27,654 nucleotides of DNA from JAIBBG01 sp043748015. Its GTDB lineage: Bacteria > Bacteroidota > Bacteroidia > Flavobacteriales_D > Sanyastnellaceae. Every line of letters begins with the position of its first letter. The first letter of the stretch is position 1. Location of the stretch: positions 1 to 27,654 of the forward strand of contig JAYTOA010000026.1 of NCBI GenBank assembly GCA_043748015.1, given 5' to 3'. Shown in pieces: positions 8,605 through 16,946 of the stretch. The position numbers and the translations under genes are program-made. The notes below the pieces were generated by a model, which was given only the letters and a program-made list of their open reading frames with translations, was not told the DNA's origin and did no database searches.

Positions 8605-9183
8605 ATGACCTTGAATCTGCGACTCACTGGCAGAAGCCGTTTTGTTCTATTGCTTGTCCTGATAATCATCATGATGATTTCATGTAAAAGGGATTTTGAC
8701 AAGCCGGAAAACCCGCCGCTGATAACGAACGATGAAGAAATCATCACCACGTTCTCAATCACCTTTCAGGATTCTTCATCCATTCAACCTGAGCAAACTT
8801 TTCGCTTCATGGATATTGACGGTGATGGCGGTAATCCGCCCAATGTGTTTGACACAATCAGACTACAATCACATTCCGTCTATTTCGCAAGTATTCTATT
8901 ATTGAATGAAACTCTATTTCCTGTCGACACCATTTCCAATGAAGTTCTGAACGAAGGTGTTAATCACCTCTTTTGTTTCAATCACACAGGAGTATCACTT
9001 GAAATTATCAGAACAGACACAGATGGCAATTATGAAATAGGACTTGCATCAAAATGGACAACGAACGAAGTTGGAGAAGGCTTTGTTACCATTACACTTC
9101 GTCATCAACCCGGCATAAAAAACGGCTCTTGCGATCCGGGCGATACCGACATTGAAATCAGTTTCCCTTACATCATCAATTGA
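8605..9183 (+). CDS. Lipoprotein paired with the metal TonB receptor
   Basis: A 192-residue protein whose frame is open back into the receptor gene; ATG 8605 is chosen because it starts 1 nt after the receptor stop and gives a lipoprotein signal with the lipobox IISC (Cys27). The mature part is Asp/Glu-rich and beta-rich: NDEEIITTFSITFQ, then FMDIDGDGGNPP, LLLNETLFPVDTISNEV and a terminal GDTDIEISFP. I recall similar small lipoproteins beside ZnuD-like receptors in many Bacteroidota, often loosely annotated as a type 1 periplasmic binding fold protein; function is uncharacterised. The acidic DxDGDGG loop and scattered His/Cys could bind metal (inference). The last 8 bp overlap the 3' end of alaS on the other strand. 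Confidence 0.8.
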   Translation: MTLNLRLTGRSRFVLLLVLIIIMMISCKRDFDKPENPPLITNDEEIITTFSITFQDSSSIQPEQTFRFMDIDGDGGNPPNVFDTIRLQSHSVYFASILLLNETLFPVDTISNEVLNEGVNHLFCFNHTGVSLEIIRTDTDGNYEIGLASKWTTNEVGEGFVTITLRHQPGIKNGSCDPGDTDIEISFPYIIN

Positions 9184-11788
9184 TGAAGCTTACCGCCTTT
9201 TCTAAAGCCACCTTTAAACCTTCCGGATTCGTTCCACCCGCAGTCGCAAAAAATGCTTGACCACCACCACCACCATTGATCTCTTTCGCAAGTTCACGAA
9301 TGATGTTCGATGCATTCAGTCCTTTTTCTTTTACCAGATCTTCAGAGATGACGCAAGTCAGCATAGCCTTGCCTACCGACTCACCGCCGAAAACGGCGAA
9401 GAATTTTTCTGTTTCACTCTTCAATTGAAACGAGATGTCTTTCAATTCTGCGGCTTCAAGATCTACTCGTTCGGAAAGAAAACTTACACCGTTTACAATT
9501 TTGATTTTCTGTTTCAAAACTGCTTTGATTTCACCTGCCTTCTCCTTGTTGAACCTCTCCACCACTTTTGTGAGCTCAATGTTTTTGTGTTGAAGTTCCT
9601 GAATTGATTTCACTACGTCTTTCGACTTCAAAGCATGCCTGATTTCCTCCAAAGTGTTCAGCTCGTTCTTTACAAAATTGAAAGCGCCATTTGCAGAAAT
9701 TGCTTCGATTCTTCGCACTCCGGCAGCCACTGCGCCTTCACTTTGAACTCTGAACAAACCAATTTCACCTGTGCTCTGCACATGCGTTCCTCCACACAAT
9801 TCGACACTGTTGCCAAACTTTATTACTCGAACTACATCTCCGTATTTTTCCCCGAACAGCATCATCGCTCCAGTTTTCTTCGCATCCTCAATGCTCATGT
9901 TGCGATTCTCTTCTAAGGGAAAATTCTTGCGGATACGTTGATTCACCAGTGCTGAAACTTTATCCAATTCCTCATCGGTCATCTTAGAAAAATGTGAAAA
10001 GTCGAAACGCAAATAATCAGGATGCACGAGCGATCCTTTCTGTTCCACGTGTGTTCCAAGAACCTCACGTAGTGCCTCATGCAACAAGTGTGTGGCGCTG
10101 TGATTAGCAAGAATATCCTTGCGCCTCGAGACATCAACTACAGATCTAAACGATGCATTCACGTTCTCAGGAAGGTTGTCAGCAAAATGAACGATGAGAT
10201 TGTTCTCACGACGTGTGTCAGTGATCACAATTGAATCATTCGCTGAAATCAATTTTCCGGTATCTCCAACTTGTCCTCCGCCTTCAGGATAAAAAGGTGT
10301 GACATCCAAAACAATTTGAAAAGCTTCTTTTCCTTTCGCTTTCACTTTTCTGTAACGCAAAATTTTCGATTCCGTTTCCAACAGATCGTAACCTACAAAT
10401 TTTGTCTCGCTGGATTGCAATTCCACCCAGTCTTCTGTTTCCAGTTTAGTAGCCGCACGACTTCTGTCCTTTTGCTTTTTTAGTTCTTCATCAAATTCCA
10501 TTTGATCAATACTCATGCTACTTTCCGAAGCAATCAACGCTGTGAGGTCAGCGGGAAAACCAAAAGTGTCATAAAGCTCAAAAACAGTTTTACCATTGAT
10601 TATCGGACCATCCGTTTTGCGAATGATTTCATCCAAAAGTTGAATTCCTTTATCGAGTGTGCGCAAAAAACTTTCCTCTTCCTCTTTGATCACCTTTTCA
10701 ACGAGCGATTGATTGCTTCGTATCTCCGGGAAAAAATCACCCATTTCATCTGCCAGCACTTTTACAAGTTGATGAATGAAAGGTTCTCTTCTATTCAGAA
10801 AACTATATCCATAACGAATTGCTCTTCTCAAAATTCTGCGAATCACATAACCTGCACCACCGCTTGAAGGCAACTGTCCATCGCATATTGCGAATGACAC
10901 TGCTCTCACGTGATCTGCAATTACACGCATAGCAACATCCCGTTTTTCGGCTGTACGTAAATATTTTTCTCCTGAAATTTTTTCTATCGCTTCAATCAAC
11001 GGACTGAAAACATCCGTGTCATAGTTGGAAGTCTTTCCTTGCAACGCCATGCAAAGACGCTCGAATCCCATTCCTGTATCGACATGTTTTGATGCAAGTG
11101 GAATCAATGAACCATCAGCTTTCCTTTCGAATTGCATGAAGACGTTGTTCCAGATTTCCACCACTTGCGGGTGATCATTGTTGACCAAAGTCCTTCCATC
11201 CACTTTTTCTCTCTCATCATCCGAACGAAGATCTACGTGTATTTCAGAGCATGGCCCACAAGGCCCGGTATCGCCCATTTCCCAGAAATTATCTTTCTTG
11301 TTTCCGCGAAGAATTCTATCCTCAGCAATTCTTTCCTTCCAGATATCATAGGCCTCCTGATCAAAATCCAACTTCTCTTTCTCATCACCTTCAAAGACGG
11401 TGACATACAATTTATCTTTTGGAATTCCGTAGACATCGGTAAGTAATTCCCACGCCCATTCAATGGCTTCTTTCTTGAAATAATCACCAAACGACCAATT
11501 GCCGAGCATCTCGAACATGGTGTGGTGATAGGTGTCAACACCCACTTCCTCAAGATCGTTGTGCTTGCCACTCACGCGCAAACACTTTTGCGTATCAGCA
11601 ACACGTTTGTATTTGATGGCTTCATTTCCGAGAAACCAGTTCTTAAACGGCGCCATACCGCTATTGATAAACATGAGTGTGGGATCGCCCTTCACGACCA
11701 TTGGTGCAGAAGGAACAATTTCGTGTCCCTTAGAATTAAAAAAATCAAGGAATTGCTGACGTATTTGTCTGGAGGTAAGATGTGCCAT
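9176..11788 (-). CDS. alaS: Alanine--tRNA ligase
   Basis: AlaRS charges tRNA-Ala in the cytoplasm and clears mischarged Ser/Gly-tRNA-Ala. The protein is 870 residues, the normal full length. The class II core begins at residue 1 (MAHLTSRQIRQQFLDFF) and includes FEMLGNWSFGDYFKKEAI and GMGFERL. The editing domain has the zinc ligands HSATH (563-567) and CGGTH (665-669). The C-Ala region ends with the Gly-rich INGGGGGQAFFATAGG (from about 837). The frame continues 43 codons upstream, but ATG 11788 is the conserved AlaRS start; the extension to 11917 has no family match. On the minus strand, a TAAATTCG box lies about 15 bp before the ATG, again suggesting a short leader. The gene is divergent from the M23 peptidase across 132 bp. 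Confidence 0.98.
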   Translation of the reverse strand: MAHLTSRQIRQQFLDFFNSKGHEIVPSAPMVVKGDPTLMFINSGMAPFKNWFLGNEAIKYKRVADTQKCLRVSGKHNDLEEVGVDTYHHTMFEMLGNWSFGDYFKKEAIEWAWELLTDVYGIPKDKLYVTVFEGDEKEKLDFDQEAYDIWKERIAEDRILRGNKKDNFWEMGDTGPCGPCSEIHVDLRSDDEREKVDGRTLVNNDHPQVVEIWNNVFMQFERKADGSLIPLASKHVDTGMGFERLCMALQGKTSNYDTDVFSPLIEAIEKISGEKYLRTAEKRDVAMRVIADHVRAVSFAICDGQLPSSGGAGYVIRRILRRAIRYGYSFLNRREPFIHQLVKVLADEMGDFFPEIRSNQSLVEKVIKEEEESFLRTLDKGIQLLDEIIRKTDGPIINGKTVFELYDTFGFPADLTALIASESSMSIDQMEFDEELKKQKDRSRAATKLETEDWVELQSSETKFVGYDLLETESKILRYRKVKAKGKEAFQIVLDVTPFYPEGGGQVGDTGKLISANDSIVITDTRRENNLIVHFADNLPENVNASFRSVVDVSRRKDILANHSATHLLHEALREVLGTHVEQKGSLVHPDYLRFDFSHFSKMTDEELDKVSALVNQRIRKNFPLEENRNMSIEDAKKTGAMMLFGEKYGDVVRVIKFGNSVELCGGTHVQSTGEIGLFRVQSEGAVAAGVRRIEAISANGAFNFVKNELNTLEEIRHALKSKDVVKSIQELQHKNIELTKVVERFNKEKAGEIKAVLKQKIKIVNGVSFLSERVDLEAAELKDISFQLKSETEKFFAVFGGESVGKAMLTCVISEDLVKEKGLNASNIIRELAKEINGGGGGQAFFATAGGTNPEGLKVALEKAVSFIN

Positions 11789-11920
11789 TTCGGGCGCGAA
11801 TTTACAAGGTTGAATCTGCATTTCATAAGGTTTCAAAGTAGAATCGACTCTATCATCAGTTTCTCCGTGAACGGTCGTGTTATTTGGAATTAACTTTCTA
11901 CATTCGCTGCCAACCAAAAA

Positions 11921-12892
11921 ATGGCAAGGCTCAAATACAAATTCAATCCCTCGACGCTGAATTTCGAAAAGATCAGCTATGGCATTCGCGATTACTCGCT
12001 GAGTGCATTGAAGTATTTGTTTGCAGGGCTTGTGATAGGGGCGATTGGCGTGATTTTATATGCTTCTTTCTTCAAAGATCCGGAGACAGCGAGACTCAGT
12101 CGGGAGGTAAGGTTTCTCAAAAATCAGCTTAGCGATCTCAATAATCAAATTGATACACTTGAATATTTTGCAAGCGATCTGCGCGACAAAGACGATAACG
12201 TTTACAGAAGTATTTTCGGTGCAGAGCCATATCCCGATTACTTAAGAAAAGGTGGTGTAGGTGGAAGTGATCGATACAAAAATCTTAAAGGCTATGAGAG
12301 CAGTACCGGAATCATTGAAACACAAAAAAGAATCAATCGACTTCAAAGAATGCTTGTAGCGCAAAGCAAATCATTTGAAGAAGTTTTTGATCTGGCAAAA
12401 GCACAAGATCAAATGCTGCAAAGCATTCCGGCGATTCAACCTGTTTCCAATAAGGACCTAAGACGGTTGGCCTCAGGCTTCGGCATGCGCATTCATCCTA
12501 TTTACAAAATCGCTAAAATGCATACCGGCCTTGACTTCACAGCGGATCCGGGAACAGAAATTTATGCTACCGGAGATGGTGTTATTGAAGCCGTTGACGA
12601 CAAGCTTTCTGGTTACGGGCACCACGTTATCATTCAGCATGGATTCGGATTTGAAACATTGTATGCTCACATGAGTCGTGTAGCTGTGCGGGCCGGTGAG
12701 AAAGTTAAGCGCGGACAAGTGATAGGATATGTTGGCAACACCGGAACCTCTACAGGTCCACACTTGCATTACGAAGTGATCAAGAATGGGCAGAAAGTTG
12801 ATCCCGCTTTTTACTTCTACAGTGATATCACTCCAGAGCAGTATGAGGACATGCTTCAACGAGCCGCAAACGCTAACCAATCATTTGACTAA
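11921..12892 (+). CDS. Membrane-anchored M23 (LytM-type) peptidase
   Basis: A 323-residue inner-membrane protein. A short cytoplasmic N-terminus precedes one transmembrane helix (about 31-51), then a coiled coil (about 55-100, REVRFLKNQLSDLNNQIDTL) and a YRSIFGAEPYP segment common in Bacteroidota members. The C-terminal LytM domain (about 185-300) has all expected zinc and catalytic residues: HTGLD (H201, D205), YAH (H250) and HLHYE (H281, H283). It should cleave peptidoglycan cross-bridges or activate amidases in the periplasm. The MerR-type gene follows after 14 bp, so the two are probably co-transcribed. Which cell-wall step it serves cannot be read from the sequence. Confidence 0.93.
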   Translation: MARLKYKFNPSTLNFEKISYGIRDYSLSALKYLFAGLVIGAIGVILYASFFKDPETARLSREVRFLKNQLSDLNNQIDTLEYFASDLRDKDDNVYRSIFGAEPYPDYLRKGGVGGSDRYKNLKGYESSTGIIETQKRINRLQRMLVAQSKSFEEVFDLAKAQDQMLQSIPAIQPVSNKDLRRLASGFGMRIHPIYKIAKMHTGLDFTADPGTEIYATGDGVIEAVDDKLSGYGHHVIIQHGFGFETLYAHMSRVAVRAGEKVKRGQVIGYVGNTGTSTGPHLHYEVIKNGQKVDPAFYFYSDITPEQYEDMLQRAANANQSFD

Positions 12893-12906
12893 TAATCTAA
12901 CCTGAT

Positions 12907-13239
12907 ATGCAAACCAAATCATTTGCGATTGAAAAACTTTATTACTCCATTGGAGAAGTTGCCGAATTATTTGATGTCAATACTTCATTGATTCGTTTTT
13001 GGGAAAAAGAATTTCCTCAACTGCATCCCAAGAAAAATTCTCGCGGCAATAGAGTTTATTCAAAAAAAGATCTTGAATTGTTTAAGAAAATCCATCATCT
13101 TGTAAAAGAAAAAGGATTCACACTTGAAGGTGCGAAAAATGCAATGAACACCCCCATTGAGAGTGAGAAAAGTGAAATCATCACTGACAAATTGCTCAAA
13201 ATTCGCAGTCATCTGATAAGCATTTCTAGTTCACTATGA
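12907..13239 (+). CDS. MerR-family transcriptional regulator
   Basis: A 110-residue protein made almost only of a MerR winged-helix DNA-binding domain (about 10-80): YYSIGEVAELFDVNTSLIRFWEKEFPQL, then NRVYSKKDLELFKKIHHLVKEKGFTLEGAKNAM. A short C-terminal helix takes the place of an effector domain, and there are no cysteines for metal sensing. Small MerR-like proteins of this shape are common in Bacteroidota next to an M23 peptidase gene. Its target is unknown; the 14-bp spacing to the peptidase gene suggests co-expression. Confidence 0.88.
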   Translation: MQTKSFAIEKLYYSIGEVAELFDVNTSLIRFWEKEFPQLHPKKNSRGNRVYSKKDLELFKKIHHLVKEKGFTLEGAKNAMNTPIESEKSEIITDKLLKIRSHLISISSSL

Positions 13240-13307
13240 TGATTTTACGACTCCTGTTTTTATATTGAAAGAAATCCGAATAACAAATTCACTCTTCGGA
13301 TAATCCT

Positions 13308-14243
13308 ATGGCACAAAAAGGAATTGTACTTAAATCTACGGGCAAATGGTATGAAGTGCGCAACGAAGAAGGCACCATTTTCCAATGTCAGATTCGTGGA
13401 AAAGTGAGGCTTGATGATAGATCAACAACCAATCCTGTTGCAGCCGGTGATCGTGTTGATTTCGATATTGAAAACGAAACGGAAGGAAGTATTCTGAATA
13501 TTCATCAGCGAAAGAATTACATCATTCGCAAATCAGTAAATCTTTCCAAAGAAGCGCAAATCATCGCTGCCAATCTTGATCAGGCGTTGCTGGTCATTAC
13601 GATTACACGACCACAAACATCTCCGGGATTTATTGATCGCTTCCTGGTGACAGCTGATGCATACGACATACCCGCCATTTTACTTTTTCACAAGACTGAT
13701 CAGTACAATGAAAAAGAAAACGCTAAACTCGAAGCGCTCATTAATGTTTATCGCAAAATCGGCTTTCGATGCATCCTCAGTTCGTTGGTTACAGGCAACG
13801 GTATAGAAGAGATTCGCGAACTATTGAAAGATAAAATAACACTCATCAGTGGTCACAGCGCTACGGGAAAATCCTCCATTATCAATCACTTCATTCCGGG
13901 AAAAAATTTGCGCATTGGTGATGTAAGCGAGTCGAGTAACAAAGGTCAACACACCACTACGTTCGCAGAAATGCACTTACTTCCACTTGGAGGATACATT
14001 GTGGATACACCGGGAATCAAAGGCTTCGGGCTAGTAGACATTCCCAAAGATGAATTGCATCATCACATGCCTGAGTTCTTCAGACTTCTGCCTGAGTGTA
14101 AATACCACAATTGTCTGCATCTCAATGAACCGGGCTGCGCAGTGAGAAAAGCATTGGAGTCGGGCGAAGTTTCTGAAAGCCGCTACAACAGCTACGTCAG
14201 CATGTACAATGACGAAGAAGAAAGATCTGTCTATCGAAATTAA
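13308..14243 (+). CDS. rsgA: Small ribosomal subunit GTPase RsgA
   Basis: RsgA (YjeQ/EngC) is a circularly permuted GTPase acting in late 30S maturation. The 311 residues show an N-terminal OB fold (about 1-70), then the GTPase motifs in permuted order: G4 (HKTD, 128-131), G5 (SS near 158), G1/P-loop (GHSATGKSS, 182-190), the GQHTTT switch (213-218) and G3 (DTPG, 233-236). A C-terminal zinc finger has C264, C269, H271 and C277. G4 normally reads NKxD and the P-loop GxSGVGKSS; here the Asn is His and the Gly-Val is Ala-Thr. The other motifs are intact, so it is probably functional. ATG 13308 fits family alignments. It is followed directly by the TPP-riboswitch region. Confidence 0.95.
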   Translation: MAQKGIVLKSTGKWYEVRNEEGTIFQCQIRGKVRLDDRSTTNPVAAGDRVDFDIENETEGSILNIHQRKNYIIRKSVNLSKEAQIIAANLDQALLVITITRPQTSPGFIDRFLVTADAYDIPAILLFHKTDQYNEKENAKLEALINVYRKIGFRCILSSLVTGNGIEEIRELLKDKITLISGHSATGKSSIINHFIPGKNLRIGDVSESSNKGQHTTTFAEMHLLPLGGYIVDTPGIKGFGLVDIPKDELHHHMPEFFRLLPECKYHNCLHLNEPGCAVRKALESGEVSESRYNSYVSMYNDEEERSVYRN

Positions 14244-14283
14244 TTTTTCTGTTCGCGAATTCTTATTGTAATCTTGCATCGCA

Positions 14284-14364
14284 TTTCTCACAGGGGTGTT
14301 CCATTTTTCATGGGACTGAGATTATACCCTTTGAACCTGGGCGGGTAATGCCGCTAAGGAAGAA
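14284..14364 (+). promoter_or_regulatory. TPP riboswitch (THI element)
   Basis: The conserved core is present in order: CAGGGGTG (14291-14298), CTGAGA (14316-14321), TACCC (14325-14329), GAACCTG (14333-14339) and GGTAATGCC (14344-14352), then CTAAGGAAG. The P4/P5 stem reads GCGG/CCGC where most examples have CTGG/CCAG, a change that keeps the pairing. Thiamine pyrophosphate binding would normally turn the downstream gene off. It lies 41 bp after rsgA and 66 bp before the receptor ATG. Confidence 0.93.
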
Positions 14365-14370
14365 CAAAGA

Positions 14371-14424
14371 GGTAGTACGACATCAGTCGGCTACCCTGGC
14401 CGGCTGACAAAATTTTATTTGTCA
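14371..14424 (+). promoter_or_regulatory. Overlapping hairpins after the TPP aptamer (candidate expression platform)
   Basis: Three helices can form. Helix A pairs GGTAG (14371-14375) with CTACC (14391-14395), plus an inner CGAC/GTCG (14378-14381 with 14386-14389). Helix B pairs TCAGTCGGC (14383-14391) with GCCGGCTGA (14399-14407), nine pairs with one G-U. Helix C pairs TGACAAA (14405-14411) with TTTGTCA (14418-14424), ending 6 nt before the ATG. A and B share bases and exclude each other, as do B and C. This suits a ligand-dependent switch; which state is on is not decided by inspection. Confidence 0.55.
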
Positions 14425-14430
14425 ACTACG

Positions 14431-16929
14431 ATGAGATCAATTGCATTTTGCTGTTTGCTTTTTTCGGCAAACATTATTTTTTCGCAACAAGCTGCTATCA
14501 GCGGTAAGGTTACCGAAAGCAAAACCGGTGAGTCGATTGTTTATGCCAAAGTATTTCTCGCGGAATCCGGTAATGGGACATTGACAGATGAAACCGGCCG
14601 TTTCGAAATTAAGAATATTGCTCCCGGTGAATACCATCTTGTTTGTGAATACGTCGGATACGAGCGATTCGAAGAAATCGTTTTTATGAAAACAGACGAG
14701 CGTATCGAACACAATATTCAACTAAAATCATTGGACAACATTTGGGAACCTCCGCAAGCACCTCATGACAATTTGCAGAACGAAGTCATTATTGAAGGCA
14801 CGCGCGCTTCCGCAAAGACACCAATGACATACAATGAAATTACATCCAAGGATATCGAAGCATTGAACACAGGACAAGACGTTCCTTACCTTCTTCGCTT
14901 TACTCCATCACTGGTTGCGACAAGTGATGCAGGTAATGGGGTTGGCTATACAGGACTTTGGATTAGAGGAAGCGATCCATCTCGGGTGAATGTCACCATC
15001 AATGGCATTCCATTGAACGATCCGGAAAGTCAACAAGTTTTTTGGGTGAACACACCCGACCTCGCCAGCAGCTCAAACAACATTCAGATACAACGCGGAA
15101 TTGGAACCAGCGCAAATGGCGGAGCTTCGTTCGGTGGAAGTATCAAAATTGACACACGCGACTTTAGTACAAAGCCCTATGCTACAATCGCCAATTCAAT
15201 CGGATCATTTAACACGATAAAGAATAATGTTTCATTTGGTACTGGTTTGTTGAATAACCATTTCGTCATTGAAGGAAGACTGTCGAGAATAGGAAGTGAT
15301 GGATACATTGATCGTGCAAAATCCGATCTCAAATCCTTTTACCTTGAAGGTAATTATATCGGTAAAAACACATCTATCAAAGTCAATGCTTTTGGCGGAA
15401 GAGAAAAAACTTATCAATCATGGTACGGCACACCGGTTTCGGTTTTGCAAGGCAATAGAGATAGCATTCAAGCCTATGCAAATCGCAACTACTTGACTGC
15501 AACACAAATTGAAAATCTACTGAACTCAGGAAGAACTTACAATTTCTACGACTACGCAAATCAAGTGGATCACTATGGTCAGGATCATTATCAAGCACAC
15601 CTTTCACAAAGAATCAATCATTTTTTCAGACTGAATCTTTCGACGCATTTCACTCATGGGGAAGGATACTTCGAAGAATTCAAAGAAGACCAATCATTTA
15701 GTAGATATGGATTGAATGATTTTTACATCAATGCTGACTCAAGTATAACGTCGACAGATCTCATCAGAAGAAGATGGCTAAAAAATGACTTCATCGGAAT
15801 GGTTGGTTCATTCGTTTATCAAATAAGAAATTTCGAGTCTGTTATCGGTGGTGCGTTCAATGAGTATAAAGGCAAACATTATGGTGAACTCATCTGGATG
15901 CAATATGCTAATACAGCATCCATCAATGAGCCGTATTACTCGGGACAGAGTGTAAAGCATGATGGCAATGCATACTGGCGAAATTCATATACTTACAACA
16001 ACAAATTGGACGTGTACGCTGACGTGCAATTGAGATCTGTGATCTACAATACATCGGGAACCGATAACGATCTTCGCACATACAATGTGCAAGACAAGTT
16101 GCTATTCTTTAACCCAAAGTTTGGGTTAAAATATCGTTCGTCCAATTTGCAAAGTGTCTATGCATCAATTGCGAAATCAGGTAAAGAACCCAACCGCAAC
16201 GACTACGTGGATGCGACGGATGCAAAGCTTGTAAAGCCGGAAGAAATGGTTGACCTGGAAGCAGGTTATCAGTTCAACAACCAAACCCTGTTGCTTTCTG
16301 CCAACATCTATTACATGAACTACAAAAATCAACTCGTGTTGACCGGTGAATTGAATGACGTTGGCGCACCGTTGCGAACGAATGTTGATTACAGTTTCAG
16401 ACGTGGAATTGAATTGCAGGCCGGTTACAATCTCACCGAGTATTTTATTTTCTCAGCAAATGCTACATTCAGTCAAAATAAGATCAAAGAATTCAACGAA
16501 GTGCTTTATGATTACACAACGGATTATGATGTGTTAAAACTCAAACACAGCAACACTGACATTGCTTTTTCTCCTGCAGTAACAGGCGCATCAAGGTTGG
16601 CTTATGTCATGAAAAATTCGAAAGGTCAAAACCCGTTGCATGTTGAATGGCTGACTAAATATGTTGGCAAGCAATATCTCGACAACAGTCAGAATGAACA
16701 GCTTACCATTGCAGAATACCTGGTGAATGATGTGAGATTGAGCTATGATATCACCTCATGGAAAACGATGAAGGTTGTCGCGAGTTTCATGGTCAACAAT
16801 GTGCTGAATAAAGAGTACGCATCGAATGGATACACTTATAGCTATATCTACGGACAGCGCATTACTGAGGTGTTTTATTATCCGCAAGCGACCAGAAACT
16901 ACAGCTTCTCTCTGAATCTCAAATTTTAG
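14431..16929 (+). CDS. TonB-dependent receptor under TPP riboswitch control
   Basis: An 832-residue outer-membrane receptor. Signal peptide 1-19 (ends IIFSQ), carboxypeptidase-regulatory-like domain about 22-100 (ISGKVTESKTGESIVYAKVF), plug about 125-245 (VPYLLRFTPSLVATSDAGN, GLWIRGSDPSRVNVTINGIP, ANGGASFGGSIKI), then the barrel, ending in YSFSLNLKF with the usual terminal aromatic. ATG 14431 is chosen over an in-frame TTG at 14419 because it starts the signal peptide directly. The riboswitch just upstream points to uptake of thiamine or a precursor, as described for TPP-regulated TonB receptors in Bacteroidota (the Omr1-type proposal by comparative genomics). No pnuT or thiamine-biosynthesis gene is adjacent, and the next gene is convergent, so the receptor stands alone here. 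Substrate is inferred from regulation only. Confidence 0.9.
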   Translation: MRSIAFCCLLFSANIIFSQQAAISGKVTESKTGESIVYAKVFLAESGNGTLTDETGRFEIKNIAPGEYHLVCEYVGYERFEEIVFMKTDERIEHNIQLKSLDNIWEPPQAPHDNLQNEVIIEGTRASAKTPMTYNEITSKDIEALNTGQDVPYLLRFTPSLVATSDAGNGVGYTGLWIRGSDPSRVNVTINGIPLNDPESQQVFWVNTPDLASSSNNIQIQRGIGTSANGGASFGGSIKIDTRDFSTKPYATIANSIGSFNTIKNNVSFGTGLLNNHFVIEGRLSRIGSDGYIDRAKSDLKSFYLEGNYIGKNTSIKVNAFGGREKTYQSWYGTPVSVLQGNRDSIQAYANRNYLTATQIENLLNSGRTYNFYDYANQVDHYGQDHYQAHLSQRINHFFRLNLSTHFTHGEGYFEEFKEDQSFSRYGLNDFYINADSSITSTDLIRRRWLKNDFIGMVGSFVYQIRNFESVIGGAFNEYKGKHYGELIWMQYANTASINEPYYSGQSVKHDGNAYWRNSYTYNNKLDVYADVQLRSVIYNTSGTDNDLRTYNVQDKLLFFNPKFGLKYRSSNLQSVYASIAKSGKEPNRNDYVDATDAKLVKPEEMVDLEAGYQFNNQTLLLSANIYYMNYKNQLVLTGELNDVGAPLRTNVDYSFRRGIELQAGYNLTEYFIFSANATFSQNKIKEFNEVLYDYTTDYDVLKLKHSNTDIAFSPAVTGASRLAYVMKNSKGQNPLHVEWLTKYVGKQYLDNSQNEQLTIAEYLVNDVRLSYDITSWKTMKVVASFMVNNVLNKEYASNGYTYSYIYGQRITEVFYYPQATRNYSFSLNLKF

Positions 16930-16946
16930 AAAAGGAAAATCAAGTA

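Noticed and set aside
11789..11917. 43-codon N-terminal extension of AlaRS
   Set aside because: AlaRS proteins begin at the MxxLTSxxIRxxFLxFF segment; the extension has no family counterpart and covers the divergent promoter region.
16930..16946. Terminator between the convergent receptor and permease genes
   Set aside because: Only 17 bp separate the stops and no stem with a T-run is visible.
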